A stretch of 64,000 nt of DNA from Nothophaeocryptopus gaeumannii (Eukaryota > Ascomycota > Dothideomycetes > Mycosphaerellales > Mycosphaerellaceae). The stretch is taken from positions 2,232,001 to 2,296,000 of the forward strand of contig JASISA010000027.1 of NCBI GenBank assembly GCA_031771865.1, written 5' to 3'. Of this stretch, positions 42,624-53,931 are shown in pieces (position 1 is the stretch's first letter; each line of letters starts with the position of its first letter). The position numbers and the translations under genes were made by a program. The notes under the pieces were generated by a model. It ran no database searches. It was not told the origin of the DNA and was given only the letters and a program-made list of their open reading frames with translations.

Positions 42624-45600
42624 TTAGCTCGCCGTAATCAAAACATAGCTAGTAATCGCATTCATCCTCTCCGCACTCAACTTCAATCCGACCTTCAACA
42701 CCTCCTGACTGACATCTCCATCCTTTTGTTGCAGCTCTGCCCATTTCTCCGGCGTGAGGAGCCACGCAACGCAGGCCGTCTCCGCAAAGACTGAACATGT
42801 TCGTTTCGTCTCGCTGAAGAATGGCAATTCTCCGCAGGTGGTACCCGCGACGATGGACTCGTAGTAATTTCCCTGCTCGAGAGAATATTCTGCTCGCAAG
42901 ATGCCGGATTGCAAGAGGTAGAACCCGTCGGGTTTGTCGCCACGATTGTAAAGCAGTTGGCCTTTTGTGAACTCTTTCTTCTCGAAGTAGGGCACGGCGC
43001 GAAACCAAAAGTCCTCGTTCTTGGATGTAAGGTCTTGGAAGGCCTGTAGAATGAGAGGAAGGGGTTGCTTAAGGTTTTGCCATCTCGATCGTTCGGGCTG
43101 GCCTTGGTCTTCAGTGATAGTCTGTGTGGCAGCTTCGTGACGGGCAAAGGTGCGTGGTGAGCCATACATGCCGTCGAGCTGCGCGAGTGACGAGGGTCTA
43201 TTACTGTTCTGCTCTGGGATGACCATTGGTGGCGAGTCCTCTGCGTTGCGGAGGTCGTGTTGTTGCTTCTCAGTCAGAGTGATGAGAAGCCAGTTCTCGC
43301 AAGCCTCAAGCGCGCTGTTGAGGTTCTCGTAGACTTTTGGTGGCGGTGTTTCGTCACTCTCTTCGAAGAGCCCGTCCATTTGCAAGCTTCTGCCGATATC
43401 GTCAAGCAGGTTGACCCCAGCAATGACCATCTCGACATCCCGCCTGCGAAGAATGCGATACATCCTGCCAAAAGCTTCCGCTGCCGAGAAGTCGATGCCG
43501 GTAACGTGTGAAAAGTCCACAATGAGGTAGCGGATCGGCGACTGAGCAAAGGCCTTCGCATCTATGAGTGCTCGCACGGTCTTCTCAACATTGACGATGC
43601 TGCCAAAGAAGAGGTATCCACCGAGCTTCACGACACGAATTTGAGGGCCGACGCGGTGTAGGTAGGCACGTTGTCTAGCGTGACGCCGGACTGTTGACTC
43701 TGCCACTTCGCCTGAGAACTCCGCCCGAATCACACTCTTTCGAGACGTTTGCACAACGTACACCAGACAGGCAAGCCCAATGCCCACAGCAACACCGACG
43801 ACGAAGTCATATACGCCCATGACTAGGGCAATGACCAAGATCGTGATGTATTCAAGCTTGTGCAGACGGCCATACGTGTCGAAGAGAGCCTCCTTGGCCA
43901 GGTCGATACCGAGATAGTAGATGAGTGTGCCAACCACAATGACAGGGACATATCCAATGACGACCGGTCCCACGACCCAAAGGACGGCCGTGGCAGCAGC
44001 CAGCAGATACCCAGCTAGACGACTGTCTCCTCCGGTGTCCATGAAGAGGACACTGTTCACGTAGACCAGGTAGTTCTGTATGCTTCCCACGGCTCCAGAC
44101 AGTGTGTTTGATACACCGTGCATGATCAATTCACGATTGATGCTGACGTTGTCCTCTTGCATCTTCATGGCGAGGTTCGGGACGTTGATAGGTACGTGTA
44201 GGATGCCAAAGAAGGTCAAGGCAAACTGCGAGGGTATCGTCATAGCCACTGCCTTCCAATCAACCAAGCTGAACTTGTAGTGGCTGTAGAAGTTGTAGAA
44301 CGGCTGACCCTCGGCAGGGGCCTCGAACACCCATCCGGCTGTGCGCAGCTTCTCCATGTTGAGGGCGGGTATCGCAGTCGTGACGATGTAGAAGATGGCG
44401 GTGATGCCGATGTAGTAAGCCGGAACCAATAACGGTCTGTCGTAGATGCGCTTGATGACCAGCAGCAAGACCGCCAATGCGAGAGGCGGAAGCCACTGTG
44501 CCAGGCTCATCGGCGCAATCAAGTTCTCGAATACTCCTTTGGTGAAGGCCATGTTTCCATCAAGGCGTACACACACCTCGATCGCAGTCAGGAACAGGAA
44601 GATGCCAACTCCACCTATACAGCCGACAAGGATGGAGTGAGGGAAGAAGTTGACCAACGTTCCCAGGCGTGCGGCACCGAGGACAAAGAATATGATTCCC
44701 GTTAGAATGGAGCTCATTGCGTAAGACGTGATGACAGTCGCCCTCAGAGCGTCTGCATTGTCTGTACCCATCACGCCAATGATCATGTATGTCATCTTGT
44801 GGAAGAATGGCACTACTTCGATCATTTCCGACCCAACGCCACCTCTGAAGATACTGCCGGTCGAGTACACTAGCTGTGAGATAATGCAGCTGACGTAGAA
44901 CATCGACACGCCATCGGCACCCATCTGGGAGAAGACTTCCTCACCGAGCGGGAAGAGAATGATACCATACGACAAGGCATCAAGCAGATTGAGAAGCAAT
45001 CCCAAGAACACCGATGGTAGCATACCAACAGGTCGGATGACACCTTCTTGTAGGATCTTCTTACCATCCCATGATTTGGGATTGCTCCAGGTCACAGCTG
45101 CTCTTCTGGCAGCTTTGAAGGATGGGTAGTGATGGCCAAATCGGTTCCAAATCCCGCCGAGGCCTGTTCTTGAGGGAGGCTGGCCCTCGAGGTCTGCGCC
45201 GACATCGTATCGCTGTTTGGGCTTGCGAATGCTTGATAACCTCTCTCGAGGCAGTAGCGGCGTGGTCTCCTCAGCACCACCCTCGTCACTATTATCGTTG
45301 GTCGGCCTTGTTACGAGCACTTTCGGCGCACGTCGAGCAGAGTCCTGCCGCCGCGGTCCAGGGCCAGGTGAAAGAGACTGCTCTGTGTATATCAACATGG
45401 CGTCACCTGTGGCAGAGTGCGGTAAGGGCCGTGAAGGAGCTTCAGACTCGTCCGGAGTGGCAGGCTCTGAGCGTTCCTCGATAGGATCGTATCTGCGTTC
45501 AGGGCCGAGGGATGAATCCACGTCTTGCCTATCCCGACTGAACTGGCGGGCCATCTCCGAGTCACTTAGGAATGACGAGGAGAGTTCGGCAGTTTGCTCC

Positions 45601-45944
45601 CGGACTCCAGATGATGAATACTGTACGTCTGCATAGCGTTAGTGCTTGACACTCACTTCTAGGGAGTAGATTGAGCACTCACCTGGATTTCCATGGCTCA
45701 CATTATGAATGTAAGACCTGCTTGGTAGAGAAGATGCAGCTGCAGATGCAAAGGACGAGAGTCTCCCTCGAGGTAGACTCTGCTTCGAATCCGCGGGCAG
45801 GAAAGTAGCACCGTCGACAGCAGACTCCTCTTCAGCAGCCCGACCAGCCTGTGCGGAGAGGGCCGGCTGATTAGATGAGCATTGGGATTGGGATTGCGAC
45901 GATATTCTCGGCCTCTTGAAGAATCGGCTCGCAGCAGACGACAT
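42624..45944 (-). CDS. vsb1: SulP-family transporter with STAS and cyclic-nucleotide-binding-like domains (Vsb1 type)
   Basis: Two exons (45944-45683, 45628-42624) give 1088 aa. The first 270 residues are a Ser/Pro/Arg-rich cytosolic tail. About ten or more membrane helices follow (GMLPSVFLGLLLNLLDALSY, FFPHSILVGCIGGVGIFLFL, AGYLLAAATAVLWVVGPVVI), then a STAS domain (GGYLFFGSIVNVEKTVRALI, IVDFSHVTGIDFSAAEAFGR) and a C-terminal cNMP-binding-like domain (VPYFEKKEFTKGQLLYNRGD, FYLLQSGILRAEY, CGELPFFSETKRTCSVFA). This fusion matches S. cerevisiae YGR125W/Vsb1 and its S. pombe relatives, which act in vacuolar storage of basic amino acids; sulfate transport is therefore not assumed. Orthology is by recall. 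Confidence 0.87.
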
Positions 45945-47403
45945 TCTTGCAAATGCGAGACGTGGATCGCGCCACGTTCAAAGCAAGTCAAGCAACAAGC
46001 ACCTCTCAGAGTCAGGGCCGAAGCAAAGCCCGCAGCGGTCCAGCTCCAGCAACTGCAACTGCACGTCAACTCCTCCCAACAATAGTTCTAGCAGGCCGTG
46101 TGTGCGGCCCTCAGGGTGCCGTCGGGGAATGCGTTCCCTGGCAGTAGAATAATTAGTCCAGCAGTATTCGGGAGTCCAGTCCAGTTCAGTCCAGTAACCA
46201 GTTCAGTTCAGTCCAGTCCAGTACCGGCACCTGCTCCCTGCTCCCTGCTCGTGGACAAGGGAATCTCACGAACAAGTTAACAACGCGAGATCAGAGCAAG
46301 CCAGGATGCTTTGTCAATACCGTAATGGCGACACGGAATAAACTTTAAGCTCGCCCAACGGCAACGGCAGCCTCCTGCCGTGGCTCTTCTCTTGCAAGAG
46401 GAAAAGCTTTTCTGACTTTGCCTTCCGCCTTTCCTCCTCTTCTATGCACCTACCATCTGCGGCATGTGAAGAACCCAATCGTCTGCGTGAGAGCACACCA
46501 CTGAAGACGCGCGATGATGAACACATGTTTGGCGTGTTGGCCATTGCAAGGTTGGGTTGGGGCAAGGAACGATCCGCAAGAAGGCCCGCAGGTGGTCAAA
46601 TTTTTTTTGTCTACCTTAGCAATCGTGATGTGAGGTTCGAGACGCGTCACGCGTCCACCTGCAGACGTCAAAGGACATAAATGTATGCAGCCTATTGCCC
46701 CAAGAAGATCATCATGCCACAAAGATTGCTTTGACATCATCGTAGTTGGATATTCCTCGGAGAAGTGCAATTGATGGCATTTCAACTCACAGTGGCTCAC
46801 GAACAATCATCATACTCCCGTGTCTTATTCAAAGACACACGGATATCTGCTGAAGTTCAAGCATATAATTCACCTGCGCCGCAATGGACTTTTGTCACCA
46901 CAGGATGCGTACAGGGCTGATCTTATTCAGGCTACTGTGGGCGGTGCCGCATCATCCTTGTTAACATCTGCATTCGCATCCGCGCTCCTCCAGAAACGTC
47001 TCACCTTTGCAGCACGCGCAGGAAAGCCCCGCTGCGGTGCATTGCCACATCCCTGCAGTGCCGGTGGCGCTGCAAGACCCCACATCATCTCAAGGCATTG
47101 ATTGACCGACCCGCGATGAACGGAGAGTTCCCGATCATCATGTGAAGACATGCAAGGATTCTCAGATCTGCCTCCGCCTTGTTTGCCATCTCCGACCCAG
47201 CTTGGTCCGCCATGTGCTAAAAGCTCTCAGCTGTAGCGTGCGAAGTACAGCAACGAGGGGAGTTGAGCTCTGCCCTGCAGGTAGCAGCGGCTGATGGCGC
47301 TCGCCATCAGTCCCGTTTCTTGTTTCATTCGTATTCCGTACCATCATGAGCGACCCTGATGTCCTAGTCCACCCTGCCTGCACCCGAACCCCAGGAATGG
47401 AGA
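45945..47403. other. Intergenic, no gene recognised; CAGTC-type repeat
   Basis: About 1.46 kb between the transporter start and the nas6 stop. It holds a CAGTCCAGTT-type repeat at 46173-46223 and short frames of up to 118 codons without family resemblance. The left part must carry the transporter promoter. Confidence 0.4.
46173..46223. repeat. Imperfect CAGTC/CAGTT pentamer repeat
   Basis: About ten copies of the pentamers CAGTC and CAGTT in roughly 50 bp, some 230 bp upstream of the transporter start. It is followed by three CCTGCTC units. Confidence 0.75.
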
Positions 47404-48177
47404 TCACGCGGTGACAAGCTCAATACCCTCCTCTTCCGCGGTCCTGAGCACATAGTTCCGCACATGCTGGTCTGGCGCCAAGCTGATCGGTAGTGCTCCA
47501 TTGCTGTCCTGTTTGCCGCTATCCGCGCCCTGCTTCAGAAGTTCCAATGCCGTATCGCCATGACCTTCAGCAATGGCGTGATGCAGAGCCGTCGAGCCAT
47601 CAATATCCGTCGCATTGACTGGACTCCTATTCTCCAGCAACAGCCTCACGATGGGTACGTTACCAATCGCGGCGGCTCTGTGTAGAGGCAACTGCCCCCG
47701 CTTGTCCTTGATTCTTGCCGAAGCCTTGCGCGCAATCAACTTGCGCGCGGTATCAAGGTTGGATTTTGAAGCAGCGAAGTGTAGAGCCGTCTGGCCATTG
47801 TTCGTCTTCACATCCGGGTCCGCGCTTTGGTTAAGTAGCAAATCGACAAGCGCATCGCCGTCTTTCAGGCTAGCTGCCATCATGAGCGCTGTCCAACCTG
47901 CTCCGTCTTGCGCATCTACATCGAAGCTCTTCAGGTCTGACAGGATCTCGACGACGGGAACGCGATTGTAGGAGGCCGCCCAATGCAGCGGTAATCGATC
48001 GTCGTCATCGCGTTTGACTGCGAGTTTCTTGTCGGCGTTGAGGAGTGATTCGACCTTTTGGGCTACCTGTCATCAGAATCTTTACTCGTCGCCCTACCTC
48101 TCGGCCTACTACTCACTCTGGCCTTCTCGACATGCCGCGTGTATTGCGTACTTCGCGGCCTGCTCTTCTGTGTCCAT
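47404..48177 (-). CDS. nas6: Nas6/gankyrin-type ankyrin-repeat proteasome chaperone
   Basis: Two exons (48177-48117, 48062-47404) give 239 aa, close to the 228 aa of yeast Nas6. It starts MDTEEQAAKYAIHAACREGQ and continues across a 54-nt intron into TQKVESLLNADKK, then about six ankyrin repeats (RLPLHWAASYNRVPVVEIL, GWTALMMAASLKDGDALVDL, GQTALHFAASKSNLDTARKL, GQLPLHRAAAIGNVPIVRLL, GSTALHHAIAEGHGDTALEL). Nas6 binds Rpt3 and assists assembly of the proteasome base. The intron acceptor is the GTAG five bases past a nearer CAG, which would shift the frame. Together with sem1 it is one of two proteasome-related genes here, probably by chance. Confidence 0.9.
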
Positions 48178-48398
48178 CGCGTGCAAATGATGATGATTCG
48201 AACCCTGGGAACGCGACTTCCTAGCTGCTGACGCATTGACGCAATGACGCGGCTCGGTCCGCACAAATTCTTGCCCCCTCACCGTCCGCATGCATGTGCT
48301 GTGTAGGGCTCCAACAGATCCATATCATGTAGAGCTCTGCCAGACTCAAACAATTCCGGGCTTCGTGTCGGCTGATTTCCTCCAGACGATGCGAAGCG

Positions 48399-51300
48399 TC
48401 ACATGGGATCTGACTTTCCAATCCACACGCTGATGTCCCTCCTCTCGTCGAGCTTGACGCGGTCACCGCCAGGATGTACTCTCAAATTCTTCTGATAGTA
48501 CGAGTCCACGACTTGCAGGTTAGGCGATATCCATGATCCTCCATCATTAGAACCTGCATTGGCTTCCAGGTCTTGATGCAGTAGAACCTTGTAGTCCACG
48601 TGATGTCGACTTAACGGGGCCAAACTCAAGGTGCGATATTTTGGGCCTCCAAAAGCAAAGTCTTCAGTGGCCTCCATTGTCAGAGCAAAGGTAAGAAAAT
48701 GCGTTGATGGGTTCTCAAGATAGTACTGCAGTGTGGCAGACTCGCCACCATCCGTGTCTTGAGCGATAGTGCACAGGACCCTCGGCTCTGAAGTCGGAAT
48801 CGTGAGGCGTGGCACTGCAATAGTGCTCGTTGCTTCGCCAGGAGCTCCCTCTTGGGACCAAGTGACGATGAGCGATAGATCGAGATAGCTTGGCCTTCGA
48901 TCGCCCAGAGAGAACTTTTGTGTAGTGAGGTCGAAAGCCGACATCGACTTCTCAGCCGACTTCAGCTCTCGCTCATCGCTGAGCACTGGTGTCGTGATGG
49001 CACAGGAAGCGTCGCCTTGAATATCGTGCACCGTCATCTCTAGCTTGTGTAGTTTGATCGAATGCTCTGCAAGGGAAACAACCTGAGCACCTACCCCCCA
49101 GAGCTGGAAAACTCCATCCGGCTCCTCGGCTGTTCCACGAGTGGATGGGTTGAAATAGCTAGGCCACGGATTGGGATGCATTCTCGGCGCAAATGTGAAC
49201 TTTGTCCCAAACGCAGCGACGAAGGATAGCTCCGTTGTCAGCGTCTTCGACAATGGAGTGCTGGGATCAGATGCCAAGGTGTATCGGAGATCGAGTGTAA
49301 GGATGAAAGCTGACACTTCTGCTGGCGCTTCGATCATCAATGAGACTCTCTCAGATGCCGAGGAAGCTAGTTCGGAAATGGGTCTCACGGGCTCGTCTCT
49401 ATGATCATTCCAATGCGAGATGAGTACAGCCCCATCTTGTCCGATGACCTTGGGTACAATGGACCCATTAATAGCTTCAGCTTCCTCATTGGCCAGCTCA
49501 ATGGAGAGGTGCGCCTTCTCGTCTGTATAGTACTGCTTTCTCAAGTCGTGCAAATGAACCTGCACCTTTGGCGGCTTTGACAAAACATTAATGCTTTTCG
49601 TGTCCATGTGAGGAAGCGAAGCGCTGTCAAGCTCTCCTTCCTTCTCCACGAGCCATCGCGAACTAGGCTTGATCGTGTCATTCGTGAATTGATGCGCCAA
49701 GGTAAACTTGGATGTCTCCACGAAGACTGTCACCTCGGAGATAGTGTAGATCTGGGCTTCCTTCAGCATGACGGCGAAATCCAGGACTTTTCTTTGCGAA
49801 GGGAACAGGACGAGATCTGCAGTTGTCTCCAAATTCCCGTCGTCAGTCTCGTGAGTAGCAGGAAGAGTCGACAATGCTAGCGCTCGATCACGGCTTGCAG
49901 TACCAACTTCGTGATACAACACGAGCATCCTCGAAGCACCGAGTCTGAGCTCGATCCTTGATACTTGTAAAGGCTTGGTAGCGGTGGAGCTATCGTAGGC
50001 TAGTGAGATTTGACACTCCTGACTTTCGCCGACATTACTTTCACGCTCTTTGAAAGCGACAGACACCGAGATTGGGCTCAGTCTGTTTTTGTCTTGCAAG
50101 GTCAGGGAAAGCTTCTGCTCTATATTCCATGCGTCGAGGCATTTCGTCAGATCGAGCTCATCGTCAAGCATGTCAATAGTTGCGACGCTAAGGAGCTCCC
50201 AAGTCAACGCTGGCACAAGCGCGGCAGTCTGTGGCGACTTGTCGCGAACGGCGCAGGTTGAAAGAAGCTGTAGTAGCTTTGAAAATGGTAGAAGCCATTC
50301 ATCTTGGCGCCAGGTAGATTCTTCCCATAATTGAGTAAGGATCTGTAACGCATCGGTGCATTTGCCCCCACGGATAAAGTCGACGGCGAGTTCAAATCGC
50401 AATTGCTCGCTCATACGGATTTGCTGTCGTGCTTCGAACTCCTCCGCTGCTCGCATAGATGCCGCACCAAGCTCTGCAGTATGATCGAGGGCTCCTGGGC
50501 CTGATATAGGAACCTCTTCGTGAGGTTCAGGTACTAGAAATACATCATAGTTCTTCCAGCGATTGGCCACAGCGGAAGCGGGAGACTGGCCTGGAGGGAC
50601 GCGATCTTCCTCAGGTATTGCCATAGCTTTGTCCCACCGCGATCGAATGCCCTTAGCCAACAGCCTTAACCAGTATCCAGAGTGGTGTAGGAAATTCCAT
50701 GGTGGAAGGCGATCGCCAGCAAGTAAGACCCTCTCAGGCTTTACACACACTTGCCAAGCGGGCGTGTCGCTTGTGTCCCCAGTTGCTGATTTCTGTAACG
50801 CTGGTACGTCAGCCAGTTGAATGAGCTGAGACATCACGCTTGCCCATCTTCCTTCCCAGGCATCCCATCCGTACGTATTTGAACCTTTGCCTCGCCTGTC
50901 AACGAGGTCCCTCATTCGAACTTTGTAGTTCTGCCAAGACTGTACAGCACCAGTTGTGTTGCCATTCCAGAGCTGACACCTGAGCACCCTCATTGCAATC
51001 GAGTCACATAGTAAGCGAGCCTCATTCCATCTTGGGGACCAGCTGGCCGTGGTCTCGAAAACGCCTTCTATGCTGAAGAGCTCCTCAATTGCCGCGGAGT
51101 AGTGACGCTCAGCGACATCCATCTCTTGTCTAAATTCGGCAAATACGCCCTGCTTCACTTCGTAGCGTACATTCCAGCCCGATTGGGATGTGACTTGTGA
51201 CGCTCCTCCTACTGGCGTATTCGCAAGGGGAGGTGGACCACCTCGTGCCTTCTTTCTTCGAGCATGTTTGCTAAGGTCACGATAATACTCAACACAATAT

Positions 51301-52061
51301 GGTTGCAGAGCTGCCACCATACTGTGAACAAAGGTGCCAATTTCAGCCTGAGAGGACATGGGCGGCATGAAGAAGAGGCCTGTCTTCGGGTCAAGCGTAG
51401 TAGCCCTTCGAACAGATCCAATTCGGTCTTCCAGATCTGGAGCATGGAGGATGCTTTGATCACTGATCAACACGCAAGCGAAGCGAGTCTTGAAGCCAGA
51501 TCGACCAAGCGCGCTCCGGATGGTGTTGATGTCATTCTTGAGCTGTTCGTCTTGCGATGCTTCATTTGCCAGAATGTTGAAGAAGGCAACGAAAAGCGAC
51601 GGCACTTGCTGTTGATGTTTCGAAAGCCAAAGGGGCGTGTAGATGCCATCCGGGAAGACTGGAGAGCCGGGAGAAAGAGGCGACAGCGGTGAATGCAGTT
51701 CAGTGTTTCTAGGAGGTGAAGCGCCCTCGGCACCAGGTGACTGCGGAAGTGGCGCTGCTTTTCGAGGTGGCAGAGTGTAGGACCTTCCAATAGTCTTAAT
51801 CTTGTATCGGATGCTGGCAGATGGTCCAGGTAGCGAATTAGAGTTCCATGGGCAGCCGGTCCCATCTAACGTCTTGAATTCCCGCAACAACGATTTTGCC
51901 TGGTCAGACTTGCATTCTCGAGACTCTGTCGATATTCGAGCTCCGCTCTCTTGTCTCTTGGTGGGCAGGCTAGACTGGTCCTGTTCGTCCTCCTCTCCCA
52001 GTCCTGAGAGGAGGACGAAAGGCAGGTTGTGCTCCACATATTGGGGCGGGTAGGCCTCCAT
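48399..52061 (-). CDS. TRAPPC11: TRAPP complex subunit TRAPPC11 (foie gras / gryzun)
   Basis: A single exon of 1220 aa. The N terminus MEAYPPQYVEHNLPFVLLSG is typical of ascomycete TRAPPC11. The foie-gras domain follows in the middle (VRYEVKQGVFAEFRQEMDVA, ERHYSAAIEELFSIEGVFE, CDSIAMRVLRCQLWNGNTTG, HSGYWLRLLAKGIRSRWDKA), and the C-terminal 450 residues are beta-rich gryzun domains (LRKQYYTDEKAHLSIELANE, ending VHPGGDRVKLDERRDISVWI). TRAPPC11 belongs to TRAPPIII and acts in ER-Golgi and autophagic membrane traffic. The frame is open 24 codons further upstream but only to a TTG, so the ATG at 52061 is the start. A transposon now lies about 230 bp upstream. Confidence 0.93.
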   Translation of the reverse strand: MEAYPPQYVEHNLPFVLLSGLGEEDEQDQSSLPTKRQESGARISTESRECKSDQAKSLLREFKTLDGTGCPWNSNSLPGPSASIRYKIKTIGRSYTLPPRKAAPLPQSPGAEGASPPRNTELHSPLSPLSPGSPVFPDGIYTPLWLSKHQQQVPSLFVAFFNILANEASQDEQLKNDINTIRSALGRSGFKTRFACVLISDQSILHAPDLEDRIGSVRRATTLDPKTGLFFMPPMSSQAEIGTFVHSMVAALQPYCVEYYRDLSKHARRKKARGGPPPLANTPVGGASQVTSQSGWNVRYEVKQGVFAEFRQEMDVAERHYSAAIEELFSIEGVFETTASWSPRWNEARLLCDSIAMRVLRCQLWNGNTTGAVQSWQNYKVRMRDLVDRRGKGSNTYGWDAWEGRWASVMSQLIQLADVPALQKSATGDTSDTPAWQVCVKPERVLLAGDRLPPWNFLHHSGYWLRLLAKGIRSRWDKAMAIPEEDRVPPGQSPASAVANRWKNYDVFLVPEPHEEVPISGPGALDHTAELGAASMRAAEEFEARQQIRMSEQLRFELAVDFIRGGKCTDALQILTQLWEESTWRQDEWLLPFSKLLQLLSTCAVRDKSPQTAALVPALTWELLSVATIDMLDDELDLTKCLDAWNIEQKLSLTLQDKNRLSPISVSVAFKERESNVGESQECQISLAYDSSTATKPLQVSRIELRLGASRMLVLYHEVGTASRDRALALSTLPATHETDDGNLETTADLVLFPSQRKVLDFAVMLKEAQIYTISEVTVFVETSKFTLAHQFTNDTIKPSSRWLVEKEGELDSASLPHMDTKSINVLSKPPKVQVHLHDLRKQYYTDEKAHLSIELANEEAEAINGSIVPKVIGQDGAVLISHWNDHRDEPVRPISELASSASERVSLMIEAPAEVSAFILTLDLRYTLASDPSTPLSKTLTTELSFVAAFGTKFTFAPRMHPNPWPSYFNPSTRGTAEEPDGVFQLWGVGAQVVSLAEHSIKLHKLEMTVHDIQGDASCAITTPVLSDERELKSAEKSMSAFDLTTQKFSLGDRRPSYLDLSLIVTWSQEGAPGEATSTIAVPRLTIPTSEPRVLCTIAQDTDGGESATLQYYLENPSTHFLTFALTMEATEDFAFGGPKYRTLSLAPLSRHHVDYKVLLHQDLEANAGSNDGGSWISPNLQVVDSYYQKNLRVHPGGDRVKLDERRDISVWIGKSDPM

Positions 52062-52292
52062 CGCGTTCGGGAGCAACTTTTCGATCACCGAGACATCTTG
52101 AAAGGCGGTGCCATGTCGTGTAGAATGTTCCAAGGGGGATCATGTGAGATGTGTCTACGACATGTGTTCTCTCTGTAGCGCTGCTGAGTGGCTGAAACAT
52201 GCCAAGCTTGTAAGCAAATATTGATGGTACAACCATCATCTTGATTGAGCCAACGTGACCTCACCTTATCTTCAACTCCAAGACACAACTCC

Positions 52293-52320
52293 CGAGGGCT
52301 GGCCGAACTAGTCGTTGCCG
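52293..52320 (+). repeat. Left terminal inverted repeat
   Basis: It begins CGAGGGCTGGCCGAACTAGT, then CGTTGCCG. It matches the right-end repeat in inverted orientation at 26 of 28 positions. Confidence 0.9.
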
Positions 52321-52437
52321 GGTTAGCTTCAGGACGCGTCAAACACCCCCATTCTTCACAACGCGATTGTATTGCAACTACCACACTTCAGATATTCGTA
52401 TATACATCATTTTAATCGCCTGATCTCGCTCTTTAAA

Positions 52438-53745
52438 ATGCAGCTTCGGTCGCATAGAAAAGTGCCTAGCACACCGCGCAAACGCGACGGAGGAATCCGC
52501 AAAGAACACCCCACCCCGAAACGCGCCTCAGCAACCACTCTTAAAGCCGCAGGGCACACCCGCAAGCAGATACGTGCTCTTACTGGCATTCCAGAACGAA
52601 CTCAGCGTAATCAGAAGGCAAAGGGATCAAATCCTCGAAGAACAGGCAAAAAGGGAAGGTCTAGGCCTAAGGAGATTAGCACAAAGACGCTTAGAAAGAT
52701 CATTGCCTAGGTTAGCGAATCGTTCGAGCATAGGACAGTGAAATGGACTGAAATTAAGGAGGAGTTCAGGCTAAGGTGTTATGAAGACACTGTCAAGAAT
52801 GAACTTAATGCCGCTGGATAATACAAGTGCAAGGCTTGTTAGAAATCGTACCTAAGAAAGAGCTCGGTAGACGCGCGCCTTGCCTTCTGCGCAACGCGTC
52901 TTTTGCTAGGTTTGGACTACTGGCGACGCGTACGGTTCACAGATGAAGTACACTTCAGCAAGGAGAGTAGGCGTACGGCTATAGTTATCCGCAACGACGA
53001 AGAAAGGGAGTGTGAGACGTGCATTCAGTTCAACAAGCGAGGCGGTGCCTCTATCTTTCACTGCTGGGCAATGGTCGGCTACAACTACAAGAGTGAACTA
53101 GTATTCTACGACGTAAATGCCTCGCCAGACGATCCGTCGTGGACTGAAGAACACCGTTAACAGATCGAAGATGAAGATGAGCTAGAGCCTACGATAGCAC
53201 ATAAGACAACTGCTGAGGAAAAGCGCCTTCTTAGAGAGCTAACATGCAACTGTAGGTGTAAGAACAAAGCTACCTGTAAGCACCCTTACTACTGTAAAGG
53301 TATTACTCCAGAATCGAAGAAAAAGAAGGGTGGAAACATGACACAGAGTCAATACCTTAACATGATATTCAGGAGGTATATCGAGCCTGAATGGCGCAGA
53401 AGCTAGCTATAGGGTACTCCTTTTATCCTTATGGAAGATAACGATGGTAGCTACGATACGAGAAGTACTATAAACATGGTATTCCTTTACAAACAGGGCA
53501 TTAACGGCTTTGAGTGGTATAGCAATTCAAGCTAATCCCCTGACCTGAATATTATTAAGAAGGTATGGCGCATTATCAAACAGGGCGTCAAGACACGAAT
53601 GCCACGGACAAAGGAAGAACTGAAGGAGGCTATCGAGGCAGAATGGAGGTTATTGAATTAAGAGAAGATAGATGAACTAGTTAATGAGATGCCCAAGCGG
53701 ATTTGGCAGTGCTTCATACGTGACGGGCTCCACACGGAGTTCTGA
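52438..53745 (+). pseudogene. Tc1/mariner-type transposase, eight in-frame stops
   Basis: The frame from ATG 52438 to TGA 53743-53745 is 436 codons with no net indel. It is broken by stops at 52708, 52819, 52840, 53158, 53404, 53410, 53533 and 53659, all TAA or TAG. An N-terminal basic helix-turn-helix region (AAGHTRKQIRALTGIPERTQ) is followed by the DDE core: RVRFTDEVHFSKESR with the first Asp, LMEDNDGSY with the second, and SPDLNIIKKVW, where the third acidic residue expected in SPDLNPIE is Lys. GAG to AAG fits a G-to-A change. The enzyme cannot be functional. The cysteine-rich insert near 53245-53300 (CNCRCKNKATCKHPYYCKG) is unusual. Confidence 0.88.
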
Positions 53746-53903
53746 GTGCCAACAACACCTAAGATTTGCGATATAGCTAGTTTTAATAGCGCACTTTGAC
53801 TTCATTCAATTTCAGCTTCTCAAGTGCTATACGAGGCGTGTAATCCCATATTTAATATAGTGGTGCAGTAGAGAATATGGGAGCGGAAGCTCCCGTCGGC
53901 AGG

Positions 53904-53931
53904 CGGCAATAACTAGTTCGGCCAGCCCTCG
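53904..53931 (-). repeat. Right terminal inverted repeat
   Basis: This is the inverted copy of the left repeat with TA in place of CG at two inner positions. The outer 20 bases are identical between the two ends. Confidence 0.9.

Larger units (their letters stand above)
52293..53931. mobile_element. Degenerate Tc1/mariner-type DNA transposon with RIP-like damage
   Basis: A 1639-bp element bounded by 28-bp terminal inverted repeats (52293-52320 and 53904-53931) that differ at two adjacent bases, CG on the left and TA on the right. It contains one transposase reading frame (52438-53745) with eight internal stops and no frame shifts. The base composition is visibly more AT-rich than its neighbours. 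No TA target duplication is visible at the repeat edges; the only matching flank is TCC on both sides. The element separates TRAPPC11 (-) from the LYR gene (+). Confidence 0.88.

Noticed and set aside
48170..48230. A GGTTCGAATC sequence resembling a tRNA B box on the minus strand
   Set aside because: There is no A box at the right distance and no cloverleaf; it lies in the nas6 leader.
52081..52133. Upstream extension of TRAPPC11 by 24 codons
   Set aside because: The extension begins with TTG, not ATG; the ATG at 52061 matches the family start.
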